Assembly: GCA_036320915.1 (NCBI GenBank)
Contig: JAXBDG010000007.1
Location: 310,001 to 374,000 of the forward strand
Source: Linnemannia elongata
Taxonomy: Eukaryota; Mortierellomycota; Mortierellomycetes; Mortierellales; Mortierellaceae
Length of the DNA stretch: 64,000 nucleotides
Direction of reading: 5' to 3'
In this document: piece after piece, positions 54,935 through 64,000 of the stretch
Layout: each line of letters starts with the position of its first letter
Position numbering within the stretch: position 1 is the first letter of the stretch
Notes under the pieces: model-generated
What the model was told of the DNA's origin: nothing
Databases searched by the model: none
What the model saw: the letters and a program-made list of their open reading frames with translations, nothing else
Translations under genes and position numbers: made by a program

Positions 54935-57682
54935 ATGCAGCAGGGTCTTATGGTGTTCCCGAATAATAACGACTTCTTCAATGTGACAACGCATGCCCAT
55001 CTGGAAGAGGGCGTAGCCACACTTATTCAGCAAGAACAACAACAGCAACAACAGCAAGAGGCAGCAGCGGCAGCAACATACCATTATCACCACCAACAGC
55101 AGCGCCCCTACCAGCAGCAAAGGTCGTCCCAGCAAATGGAGCAACATTTTATGCCGTCAGCTTCTTCTTCTCCTATACAAGATTACATCCTGGCTCCTTC
55201 CGCGGCTTCTTCTTCTTCTTCTTCTTCACACCACACTCTTCCTTATCACCCTCATCCTCATCCTCATCACCACCACTCTCAACAACAACAACTCTTCCAT
55301 CCACACCAACAACAAACATCACCACTGTCGCACCACCAATCTCCTCGTCGGCAACGATCCCTTCCTCAACAACAACAAACCCCCTCCCGCCACTCTCAAA
55401 CCACCCCCACTGCCTTCCAACCTTATCCTCATAATCAACAACAACAACAACCACATCACCAGCACCCACCTTCCCCACAACTCCAAAATATGCACTTCCC
55501 GATGGTCCTCTCACCAATGATGGTCAATAATATGAGTGCACCTCCATCGCCATCCTACCCAGCCATCAAGACCGAGGATCAGGGCGGCATGGAGTATATG
55601 ACGTATCCTTCGTTCGATCTGCAGTCTCCTCCTACACCTCAGCAGCAACAGCAGGTGGCAGCAGCAGCAGTGGCAGCAGGGATGGCCCAAGCGACAACAG
55701 CTGCTCATCACGTTCTCCCCTCTCAACGATCGCCTCAAGACCCCTCCCTTTCACAACATCACCAACAACAGCAACGCATGTTGCCTTATGATGAGGTCTC
55801 TCTAATGCACCAACAACAACGGCAGCAGCACCACCAATATCAACAGCAGCAGCAGCAGATGAGGTTGCAGCATCAACAGCAGCAACAGGCTCTCGAGCAA
55901 CAACACCAACAGCAGCAACAACAGCAACAATACCAGCAGTATCATCCATCTCCGCATCAACCGTCGTCGTTGATGTACGACAACTCTTCCTCCTCTCCAG
56001 TCGGCGGTCGACCGTCGATTTCTTCTGCCATGTCCCTCTCCATGCCCGTCACCGTTTCGATCCCTGTCAGTTCCGACTCCAGCAGCAACAACACTCCTGG
56101 TGGTGGCTCGGGATTGATGATGCCATCCCCTACCTCGGCGAATCCCGCCAGTCTGTTCACAACGTCGTCTACGACCACCTCCAACACTGGATCCACTTCC
56201 TCGATGCCCTTCTTTAACGCCCCACCTCCATCATCTTCAAACTCTTCGATGTCGGCCACTATCATCAAGGAGGATCCTTCATTGGGGGGAAGCGGAGCGG
56301 CGGGATCTCAAAAGCTCAACACGGCTACCATGATTGCCTCCTTTCAACACCAAGGAAGTCGCACCTCCTCTTCCACTTCCTCTGCCTCTCACCACCCTAG
56401 TGGTCATCACCAACAGCAGCAAGAGCATCATAACCACCCTTACTCATCCATATCTACGGGCGTTGGAAGTGGAGCTGGAGGGGGACCAATTCACCAGCAG
56501 CAGCAGCATCATCAGCAACATCCTATTTCTCCAAAGCGCCTGCGGACGGACTCGGGCCACCAGGCTCTCGCTCTGGCTCAACTGTCGCCTGCCTCAGTTG
56601 AGTCATCTGCCTCTGCAGCAGCAGGAGGAATTGCTCTCTCGGACTTTGCCACTGGAGGACCCTTTTCCCCTCCGACCGGTGTCTCCACTAACACGAATGC
56701 TACAGCATCAGGAGGTGCGACAACAACGATTATGACGGCGGCGCATCCTATCAACACTACCGCCATGGCAACATCCTCGTCATCACTAGCGACTTCTTCG
56801 AAGCAGCCCATTTCTGAAACACTCTCAAGCAGGACAACGAGCGCGACTCGGTCACGGCTTGGAAAGGAGACTCGAACCGCCAAGGGCACCAAAACCACCA
56901 TGATGTCGCCTCCTTCTGCTCCAGCAGCTTCTTCGATGGGAAAAACTGTGGCGACATCAGCAACCAGGGTATCTTCTCGACGCACTGCTTCGATTGCTCG
57001 GTCAAGCGTTGCAGTGACTATGGCGACGGCCGCACCCGGTATGCACACCACCTCCATGTTCGGACCTTCCTCTTCACCCATGTCCCGAGCTTTCAACCAT
57101 CATACTCCAGCTCTCTTGCAACCTATGATGATCATGGACCCCGCCACCGCTCATCTTACCGCTACAACAACGATGATCACACCAATGCAGGCACCAACAG
57201 GCAACATCACCCACCCGCGTCGCGCAGCCCAGAACCGAGCTGCACAACGGACATTCCGCAACCGGCGCAAGGCCTACATCAAGGACATGGAACAACGCGT
57301 CTTAGAGTTGGACCAGACTCGTCGCAGGATGGAGGAGGTCCAGACGGAGAACCGTGAGATCTGGAGACGGTTCAAGGTGCTTGAGGAGTTGATATCTCAG
57401 CATGGGTTGCCCCTTCCTGATTTTCCTACTTTGACCCTTACCTCAGTGTCAAGTTCTAATTCGGCTGGAGGATCAGCAGGTGCTGGCGCTGGTGGACGAC
57501 AGTCGGGTTCGGAGATTGAGGATGAGAACAGGGGTGGGTCTTCATCCTATTCAACATTGCGCCAACAGCAACAGCAGCGGGCGCAACAGCAGAAGGGTGG
57601 GGATGACGAGGACGATGAGGACTATGAAGAAGACGCTAATGACGATCGCATCCAGGAACTCGATATCCGTCACCCACTCTAG
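54935..57682 (+). CDS. Large poly-Gln bZIP transcription factor of the Yap/Pap1 basic-region class
   Basis: One exon of 915 residues. I start at the ATG at 54935; the frame is open a little further upstream but has no earlier ATG. Residues 1-750 are low complexity: poly-Gln and His-Gln stretches, Ser/Thr/Pro blocks and repeated Ser runs, typical of activation domains. The only folded unit is a bZIP beginning near Arg762: RRAAQNRAAQRTFRNRRKAY is the DNA-binding basic region with the Q-N-R-A-A-Q-R core of fungal Yap/Pap1 proteins. It is followed by a zipper (MEQRVLELDQTRRRMEEV and on to FKVLEEL). The tail is Gln-rich and strongly acidic (DDEDDEDYEEDANDD). PSYPAIKTEDQ and TIIKEDPSL resemble SUMO sites (psi-K-x-E/D). 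There is no cysteine anywhere, so the Cys-based redox switch of Yap1/Pap1 is absent. It acts in the nucleus. Confidence 0.92.
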   Translation: MQQGLMVFPNNNDFFNVTTHAHLEEGVATLIQQEQQQQQQQEAAAAATYHYHHQQQRPYQQQRSSQQMEQHFMPSASSSPIQDYILAPSAASSSSSSSHHTLPYHPHPHPHHHHSQQQQLFHPHQQQTSPLSHHQSPRRQRSLPQQQQTPSRHSQTTPTAFQPYPHNQQQQQPHHQHPPSPQLQNMHFPMVLSPMMVNNMSAPPSPSYPAIKTEDQGGMEYMTYPSFDLQSPPTPQQQQQVAAAAVAAGMAQATTAAHHVLPSQRSPQDPSLSQHHQQQQRMLPYDEVSLMHQQQRQQHHQYQQQQQQMRLQHQQQQQALEQQHQQQQQQQQYQQYHPSPHQPSSLMYDNSSSSPVGGRPSISSAMSLSMPVTVSIPVSSDSSSNNTPGGGSGLMMPSPTSANPASLFTTSSTTTSNTGSTSSMPFFNAPPPSSSNSSMSATIIKEDPSLGGSGAAGSQKLNTATMIASFQHQGSRTSSSTSSASHHPSGHHQQQQEHHNHPYSSISTGVGSGAGGGPIHQQQQHHQQHPISPKRLRTDSGHQALALAQLSPASVESSASAAAGGIALSDFATGGPFSPPTGVSTNTNATASGGATTTIMTAAHPINTTAMATSSSSLATSSKQPISETLSSRTTSATRSRLGKETRTAKGTKTTMMSPPSAPAASSMGKTVATSATRVSSRRTASIARSSVAVTMATAAPGMHTTSMFGPSSSPMSRAFNHHTPALLQPMMIMDPATAHLTATTTMITPMQAPTGNITHPRRAAQNRAAQRTFRNRRKAYIKDMEQRVLELDQTRRRMEEVQTENREIWRRFKVLEELISQHGLPLPDFPTLTLTSVSSSNSAGGSAGAGAGGRQSGSEIEDENRGGSSSYSTLRQQQQQRAQQQKGGDDEDDEDYEEDANDDRIQELDIRHPL

Positions 57683-58059
57683 ATATACCCCCCCCCCCCC
57701 CACACACACACACATATACACACACCTCGTCTTCTTTCTCTGCACTCTAGTCTTTTTCTACTTAACATCGTTTTCTTTTCTTTAACTGTTATTGGCATTT
57801 CGTCTCAAAAATATCAATCTCTTTACTCTTTACCTACCTTTACCTATCTTTACATATCCCATCCCTTCTGCGCTTTAGTTGGTCTGTCTTTCTTTGCTTG
57901 CAACCATACATAAAATATACCTCCGTGTATTTCATAACCAACAACAAAAAAAAGCATCCTTTTGGGGTCGAACATATTTGTTTTTTTATTTTTTTTTGGT
58001 CATCATTTGAAAGTCTGGGAAATCCTTTGGAGTTTAGGCGGCTGATCGCGCCTTTTGCC

Positions 58060-58115
<56 letters not shown>

Positions 58116-58659
58116 CCCGCCAATTTCTCAGCCGTCTTTGTTTGTTTTAGGGTTGAACCCTTGTACCTGTTGTACTCCAAAAACCGAAAATCAACAAAGC
58201 AGCAGAAGGGGGGGGGAGCAGTAAGCTAACTAATGATAGCACATGTCATTTTTTCTACAACATACCCTGCGATGTCATAAGGGCTCATGTTTGTTTTTGT
58301 TTTTTTTTTGTTATCGTCGTTTTGTGCTGTTTTGAAATATCGTCTTTTCGTCGTTTTGCGTGTTATTTATTCATAGTTTTTTTTTGTTCAGAGAAGGTAG
58401 GAAGAAAAAGTAGCCAAACGTAGGAGGGGGAGGGGGGGATATATGTACAGGTTGGTGGAGGTTTTTTTGGTGGCGTCCCAAGGAGAAGAAGAAGAAAAAG
58501 GCATTATAAAAACTACATCTCTTTCGTCTCACGAATCATCAATAATAATAAAAAAAAAAAAAAAGAATGCAGAAGAAAAAAAAAAAAAAAAAAAAACCAT
58601 GAAAGAAAGAAAAAGAAAAAAAAGGGGTGAAAACACATAAAGTACAACTAAACTTTTTT
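57683..58659. other. Convergent 3' spacer with T55 tract
   Basis: Shared downstream region of the convergent bZIP and phosphatase genes. It contains C and CA runs just after the bZIP stop (57689-57730), a run of 55 T (58061-58115) and A tracts near 58550-58600. No gene is seen. Confidence 0.5.
58061..58115 (+). repeat. T55 homopolymer
   Basis: The longest homopolymer of the window, 55 consecutive T. It is not accompanied by an element body or flanking duplication that I can see. Confidence 0.95.
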
Positions 58660-61281
58660 TCATCCCTCCATGCGCAAGGCTTGATAGAGATCTCCAAATG
58701 TTCGGGGAGTTGTCTCCAACAGAGGCGGGGAACAAGGTCGTGGTGAAAAGATAAACTCTGGCTCTTTTCCACCATTGGCCGTCATTGCAGGAGTTGTTGC
58801 CGTAGTAGGGGTGGGTGGGACACTGACGCCGCCGCCACTGGCAGCTCCCTGGCCAAGAGTCATCCTCCTCCCCATCTCGCGCGCTTGGGCCTGCGACAGT
58901 CCATCAACCATCATATCGCTGCCGGATCCGGTGCTGCTGTTGCTCTGGTGGGACATGGATGAGAGGCATTCGATTTGGTTGCTGCTCGACTCTTGCTGTT
59001 GCGACTGCTGCCCAGATGCAGAAGCAGAAGGAGAGAAGGAAGGGGAAGAAGGAGAACCCAAGTGGTTAGACCAACGGCGGGTCAAGGCCGAAGCCAAGGA
59101 CTGGATGACGGCCGCCTTCTTGATCTTTGTGTGACTTGTTCCTGTGGGTGTCGAAGGAGTGGTAGGCGTGGAGGGAGGCATCATCATCATCAGCAAGGAA
59201 GACGTTGAGCTCTTTCTCCTGATCCCAAATCTAGGCGTAGTAGGCGAAGGAGTCACCACCGCTACGGGTGCAATGGGCGTAGATGGCTTTGTAGGAGTCG
59301 TAGGAGCCAAAGTAAGTTTGTAGCCTGCAGAGCGTGGGGTAGTCGGTTGGAGAGGCGAGTCGGGAAGAGTCTGTGAGATGGATGTCGAGGAGGCAGAGGA
59401 TGTCGATGAAGGTCTTGAGTGACTCGAGGTTGCGAATGAAGAAACGGAGGATGAGGACGAAGAGAGGGATAACGCAGGAGGCAACTGCTGCTGGTGTTGA
59501 CGTCTGGAGCCAATACCCGAGGGAGCCGTCGCAAAGGCAGGTATGGGAGGCGAAAGTCTTGTTGGTGTGGAGGGGACAGGAGGGTTCGACAGGGCTGAGA
59601 GAGGAGTGTAAACCATATCGGGGGTCTTGAACTCTCGCATGTGAGTATGGATCGACACACCCTCAGGGTATTGCTGAATCGGTGGCAAAGCTGACGAGGA
59701 CGACTGGTACTGCTGATGCTTAGGCACGATAGTAGTAGACTGTAATTGAAGCCTTGTTTTTGGGACTGGACCCATCGTCGGAGGAGTTGAAACGGATGAA
59801 GGGGCAGCATTAACAGGGGTAATCACAGAAGAAGAGTTCGAGAACGAGAACCGGTCTGTCATGGGAGTCTGAGGAATAGGGGCCGACGACAAATAAATGG
59901 ACGACCGAGGACGGGTCGTGACCGGGGGCAATACTTTCACGGGTGTTGTTGGTACTGGTGTTGTTGGTGCAATGGGCGAGGATACTGGGGTGTCGAGATC
60001 CATATTCTCGGTCGGGTAAGGATACTCCTCCTCGTCCTCATCCATATACATAGGACTCTTCTTCGTATTGCTGCTATTGTTGCTATTATTGGTGTTCAGA
60101 GACTTTTCAAACTCGGACAGCTGGTACATAAGACTCATGTTGGGCGAGATGACGGCCGAGCGGGCCTTGACCAGCTCATAGGCGTCCGTCAAGCCCATAT
60201 GGAGCGTCTTCATCACATAGGCGATCACAAGTGAGGCCGATCGAGAGACGCCCAATTGACAGTGCACCAACACCTTCCCGCCTCTCGTCTTGGCCTCCTC
60301 AATATAGTCAAACGCCTGGGGGAACTCGCTCCGGAGGTTTCGTTGGTGGTGAGTCCAGGAGAGAGACTTGTAGTGGATTGCGTTGCCCGAATGGGGATCC
60401 ATGACAATCCTATCCCCGTTTCCACCAATGATGGGTTTCCTTGCGGTGGGTAGTTGTAGTAGTTGCTGCTGCTGCTGCTGTTGTTGCTGTTGCTCCTGTT
60501 GAGTGATTTCAACGGCGACGTTGAGGACAGCAGTGATCCCCAGACGTGACAGCACCTTGACGTCTGTAGCGTTGTGTTCAGCTCCCAGGTAGAGGTGAGG
60601 GAGAATACAGACTGGCTCGGATGTGTAAGGCGAGGCAGCTCCACACTCGGCGCTAAAGTCGGCAAAGTAGGCCGAGATGGGTCGATGGGTCGAGGATGGG
60701 TTGGTTGAAAGGGGTAGCCGAGGAGTAGGCAATGCCTGGTCGAGCAAGAGTTGACTATGTCGCCTTGAGTCTATTGTGGAAGAAGTGGTAGTGGTGGTGA
60801 CGGGTGCTGCTGATGAGGTGCCGATAGTAATTGTGGAGGAGTGGGAGTGGGACAAGGCAGAGGACAAGGGGGCGGGGGTGAAAGGGCGCCTTGAGGACAA
60901 GGAGGAGGTTGGGGGGAAGGAAGGGGACGAGGCAGAGGCCATGGCTGCGAGCGACTCGAGCTTTCCAGGGGAAGGAGGCACGAGCAGCGAAAGCCGTTTT
61001 GAGTTGCGGGTCTTTTTCACATCTTGGGCGAGGAGCGGCCGTTGCAGCGAGAAAGAGTGTGAGGTGGGACGGACCATTGCCGGTGGCGGGCTGAGTGAGA
61101 TCGTTGTGGAGGAGGATGAGGATGAAAGAGAAGATGTGGTAGGAGTGGTTGCTGAGGCTGAGGAGGAAGAAGGGGGAGAGGAGGTGAAGGGAGAAGGAGG
61201 GGATGTGAAGCGTGGTGTAGGCATCTCGGGGATTGAGTGGAGGTCGATGGAGGATGGTTCACAGACGCTGTATGGAGGCAT
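58660..61281 (-). CDS. Dual-specificity protein phosphatase with long disordered flanks (MAPK-phosphatase-like)
   Basis: One exon of 873 residues from the ATG at 61281. The phosphatase domain spans about 223-400. It starts PVCILPHLYLGAEHNATD and carries the P-loop HCQLGVSRS with Cys341 as the nucleophile and Arg347, then SLVIAYVMKTLHMGLTDAYE. The general acid loop holds SLSWTHHQ instead of the usual D-x6-N pattern; an Asp could lie just outside it. A poly-Gln run (residues about 258-272) is inserted inside the domain. Residues 89-101 (KKTRNSKRLSLLV) match the basic plus hydrophobic MAPK-docking pattern. Flanks are Ser/Pro/Thr-rich with many S/T-P sites, so feedback phosphorylation by a MAPK is plausible. 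Yeast Msg5 and fission yeast Pmp1 are functional analogues (inference). The enzyme would dephosphorylate Tyr and Ser/Thr in cytosol or nucleus. Confidence 0.92.
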   Translation of the reverse strand: MPPYSVCEPSSIDLHSIPEMPTPRFTSPPSPFTSSPPSSSSASATTPTTSSLSSSSSSTTISLSPPPAMVRPTSHSFSLQRPLLAQDVKKTRNSKRLSLLVPPSPGKLESLAAMASASSPSFPPTSSLSSRRPFTPAPLSSALSHSHSSTITIGTSSAAPVTTTTTSSTIDSRRHSQLLLDQALPTPRLPLSTNPSSTHRPISAYFADFSAECGAASPYTSEPVCILPHLYLGAEHNATDVKVLSRLGITAVLNVAVEITQQEQQQQQQQQQQLLQLPTARKPIIGGNGDRIVMDPHSGNAIHYKSLSWTHHQRNLRSEFPQAFDYIEEAKTRGGKVLVHCQLGVSRSASLVIAYVMKTLHMGLTDAYELVKARSAVISPNMSLMYQLSEFEKSLNTNNSNNSSNTKKSPMYMDEDEEEYPYPTENMDLDTPVSSPIAPTTPVPTTPVKVLPPVTTRPRSSIYLSSAPIPQTPMTDRFSFSNSSSVITPVNAAPSSVSTPPTMGPVPKTRLQLQSTTIVPKHQQYQSSSSALPPIQQYPEGVSIHTHMREFKTPDMVYTPLSALSNPPVPSTPTRLSPPIPAFATAPSGIGSRRQHQQQLPPALSLSSSSSSVSSFATSSHSRPSSTSSASSTSISQTLPDSPLQPTTPRSAGYKLTLAPTTPTKPSTPIAPVAVVTPSPTTPRFGIRRKSSTSSLLMMMMPPSTPTTPSTPTGTSHTKIKKAAVIQSLASALTRRWSNHLGSPSSPSFSPSASASGQQSQQQESSSNQIECLSSMSHQSNSSTGSGSDMMVDGLSQAQAREMGRRMTLGQGAASGGGVSVPPTPTTATTPAMTANGGKEPEFIFSPRPCSPPLLETTPRTFGDLYQALRMEG

Positions 61282-64000
61282 GGCTGTGATATGAGTGTGA
61301 TATGTGCGTATGCAAGAGTGTGCGTGCGCGCGTGGTGGTGCTATGTGTGGGGTATGCTATGCCGATGAAGATGCTAGTAATGATGATAATGAACTAGTTA
61401 TGCTAAGGGATGGGGGATCGATAAAGAAGAAAGAGAAGAAAGAGGAAGAAGACGAAGAGGGATGGGTTATTAGAAAGACGCGGGTTTAAAGGGTATCCAG
61501 GTGCAGTAGAAATGCGGTGGGGTATTATTTGTGTACTAATGTAGCTGACTCCAACAGTATGAAACAAGGGAGAGAGGGTGGAGGAGGAGGAGGAGAATGA
61601 GAAAAGGGAGCATTGGATAGGATTATGGACTCTCTCTTCTTTTCTCATTCTTGTCTGCCAAGTAGAGCAAGCAGACAATTATGATCCAGAGCAGCGCCGA
61701 CAAAAAGGGAGACGAGAATACACCCGTTAAAAAGGGAAGCAGTAAGCATGCAAAATAGGATGACGATGAGCAGCAGGCAGGCAGAGAGGCAAGGATGAGA
61801 CAGTTTGGAAGCGGAGGCAGGAGTCGGGAATGATATCGAAAAAGGGTGTGTGTGTATATGTATGTAATGTTGAGTTATGGATAGCAACAATTGAACAATG
61901 CATACATGAAAATGCTCCTTCTTGAATTGCCTCGGGTTGCAGAAGAAAAATGAGGTGAGTGAGAGTGTGATTGAGGGGAGAGAGAGAGAAGTGAGAGAGA
62001 GAGAGAGAGAGAGACAGGAGAGAAGAGAGGAGAAAAGGAAGAGGAGGAGTGAGCGTGAATGAGCTAGTAGCCCAAGGTATACCTCGTGTGTGCGTGAATG
62101 AGATTGTGGTTGTGAAGAAAAGAGAGGTACAGGAGAGAAACGAAGAAAGAAGAGAAAGAGCAATAGTGATATGGATACAAGCTGACAAAGGATATGTGTT
62201 CCTGGTGGGATATGGATACGGATATGGACAAAAGGGAACACAAGAATGAAGAAGAGGTACGCAAAGTGCCTTTGAGGAGGAAGAGAAGAATAAAAAGACA
62301 GAGAGCGAGAGAGGGAGAGAGAGAGAGAGAGAAAAAAAAACAAAGTGAGAAGAAAGAAAGAAAGAGAAAGAAGAAAGAAAAGTGGGCGATAAAACGAAAG
62401 AGGGGAGTAAGAAAAGCGTGCAAGGGAACAAAGACCCCACGGAGAACTCATTTTTGTGACAGAGAACCCTGCCCTGACCATTTTCTTTCTTATTGAACCT
62501 GACCTGACCCGATCTCTTTCTTTCTCTTTTCTTTTCTTTCTCTGTTCAAGACAAACACCACCCAACCAGCTTGTCAGCCAGTTAGACCGGTCTCTTAGAA
62601 AAGAGAGAAATGATCCTCAAACAGTTTCGAAACTGAACAACAACCAAAATAAAGGAGTGGTCCCTCTAAAGGGCCGAGAATAGAGTCAGTCTCGTTAACA
62701 GACTTAGGCCCCTCTTGACCTTTTCCATTGTCTATTGGGAGCTTAGGCACTCCGGACTGTCCGAGGATTATTATTACAAAAACGAGAGGAGACAGGGAGG
62801 GAAGAAGGGACAGATCATATTATCATATTATCGCATCCAATATAAAAGGAATGACGATGTTGAATGATGTTGCTGACGATATGGTACAGAAGGAGGGGAG
62901 GTGCTTGTGGCGTGGGTGGTGGTGTTTTAGACTGACAGTTAGACAGTTGGACAGTTGGGCAGGCAGGTGAGTGCAAGTAGGTGGGCAGAGTAGTGGATAA
63001 ATGTTGATAATGAGATAACTTTGCTTGTTGGTTGCTGGTGTTATTATCCCGCTTAGCTAGACTCGTCCTCCATCCAGCCTCCCTTTTCTTCCCTCCTTCC
63101 CTCCTTCCCTGTCGCTGTGCATCGATCCATTCATCCGAATATTGGACAGGTGGGATGAAGGGCGGTGTCCCCAATCCCAATCTACCTCGAAATTAAATAT
63201 TATGCAAACAAAAAAAAAAACAAAAAAAAAAAAAAATAGAGGCGCCGAGACACGTACACTTGTAAGACGCAAGAAGTAAGCGGAGCAAAATGATGTCCAT
63301 GTCATACCAATGACACACTAAGCTCAAATAATAATAAATAGCCAAGAAAGAACTAAAAACGACATCTCTTTTCTTCTTTCTCGGGAGCCAAAGAAAGGAA
63401 AAAAAAAAAAAAGATGGAGGAACATATCTCGTTAAAAGGGACACCTGCAGAATATGAGAAAGGAGTGCGAAGAGGAAGGGGTGCAGGTGCGGATTGAATT
63501 GATGGAGATGTCCCTTGTTCTTTTGTTCGTTGGCTTCGCTGGTTCTCTTTCTATGTCTCTCTCAGAACGTGTCTGGCTGACTCTATCCTGTTTGTTTTTT
63601 TTAGCGTGCCAATCGAAATGAAATTGATTATTAAAAAAAGGGGCGAGGGGCTGGTGTGCTGTTGTTGTTGTTGTCGGCTACTTGCTTGCTGTTGTCTTTT
63701 CTCTTTTTCTTAATCCCTTTCACTCGTGTGTGTTGTGTGGTTGAGAATAAATATAGGGAGGGGGGGGGGGGAAAAGAGACATTAAGGAAGGGAGGGCTGC
63801 AGGATGGTCGGTGGACTTCCAGGGGTAGGAAATGAAGGAAGGAGAGGGGTGGTTGAAATGGAAAAAAAAGGATGATGGATGTCATTGTAATGTATGCAAA
63901 TATGCAATTGACATACAATAAAAAAAGGAACACGAAACAGGAGGTCCCGTGGCGATGATCGAGCTGCGTCAGCCGGCAGCAAAAGGATAGTAGTTTCCAA
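61282..64000. other. Phosphatase upstream region, no further gene seen
   Basis: The plus strand is purine-rich (AG repeats near 61980-62015 and 62300-62400), so the minus strand is CT-rich, as expected for the phosphatase promoter and leader. The long minus frame around 61645-62565 is a Ser/Leu/Phe artefact of this bias. Homopolymers occur at 63209-63236 (A) and 63759-63770 (G). Confidence 0.45.

Noticed and set aside
61645..62565. 306-codon open frame on the minus strand
   Set aside because: Low-complexity Ser/Leu/Phe frame in a CT-rich strand, overlapped by equally long frames in other phases; no homologous features.
1..64000. CRISPR array, prophage, bacterial operon or secondary-metabolite cluster
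   Set aside because: Spliced genes, intron-containing tRNA and eukaryotic families throughout; no regular spacer repeats, and no polyketide or peptide synthetase domains.

Overview
The window reads as nuclear DNA of a filamentous fungus, most likely an early-diverging lineage such as Mortierellomycota (inference). Reasons: most genes carry several short GT-AG introns with TAG/CAG/AAG acceptors; a Sel1-repeat protein has an N-terminal leader I associate with Mortierella-type proteomes; alkaline ceramidases are present in tandem; intergenic DNA is full of long A/T homopolymers and AG/CT microsatellites.

Left part (1-31.7 kb) is gene-dense. In order: the 3' end of a multi-pass membrane protein gene (+); SGT1, a TPR-CS-SGS co-chaperone (-, 7 exons); a small single-pass membrane protein (+); a beta-carbonic anhydrase with a His-rich leader (+); a decayed Sel1-repeat paralogue next to an intact 609-aa Sel1-repeat gene (both -); an intron-containing tRNA-Tyr (-); a non-canonical poly(A)/uridylyl-transferase whose third catalytic Asp is replaced by His (-); three tandem alkaline ceramidase copies, the first a pseudogene with a clean internal deletion (+); a small Arg-rich protein with a repeated F-S-R-R motif (-); a PARN deadenylase (-); a class B DnaJ/Sis1-like protein (+); and a CDF-family vacuolar-type zinc transporter with two His-rich loops (-).

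Middle part (31.7-54.9 kb) is about 23 kb with no gene I can recognise. It holds two well-delimited mobile elements. One is a tRNA-derived SINE (32751-33183) with A and B boxes, a poly(A) end and a perfect 12-bp target-site duplication. The other is an 836-bp non-autonomous element (34815-35650) with perfect 21-bp terminal inverted repeats, many GTTGCCC repeats and an 8/9-bp target duplication, inserted 50 bp downstream of a tRNA-Arg(ACG) gene. The rest is microsatellite- and homopolymer-rich DNA with possible traces of decayed coding sequence.

Right part (54.9-64 kb) has two intronless regulatory genes in convergent orientation: a 915-aa poly-Gln bZIP transcription factor of the Yap/Pap1 basic-region class that contains no cysteine at all (+), and an 873-aa dual-specificity phosphatase with a MAPK-docking-like motif (-). 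The final 2.7 kb shows no gene.

Functionally the genes are mostly unrelated housekeeping and regulatory functions: proteostasis (SGT1, DnaJ), RNA 3'-end metabolism (PARN and the nucleotidyltransferase), sphingolipid turnover, zinc and CO2 homeostasis, and signalling. Apart from the tandem paralogues I see no cluster that forms one pathway. I did not find a clear new multi-gene system; the strongest novel items are the two mobile elements, the His-substituted nucleotidyltransferase, the ceramidase array with its deletion pseudogene, and the Cys-free bZIP.
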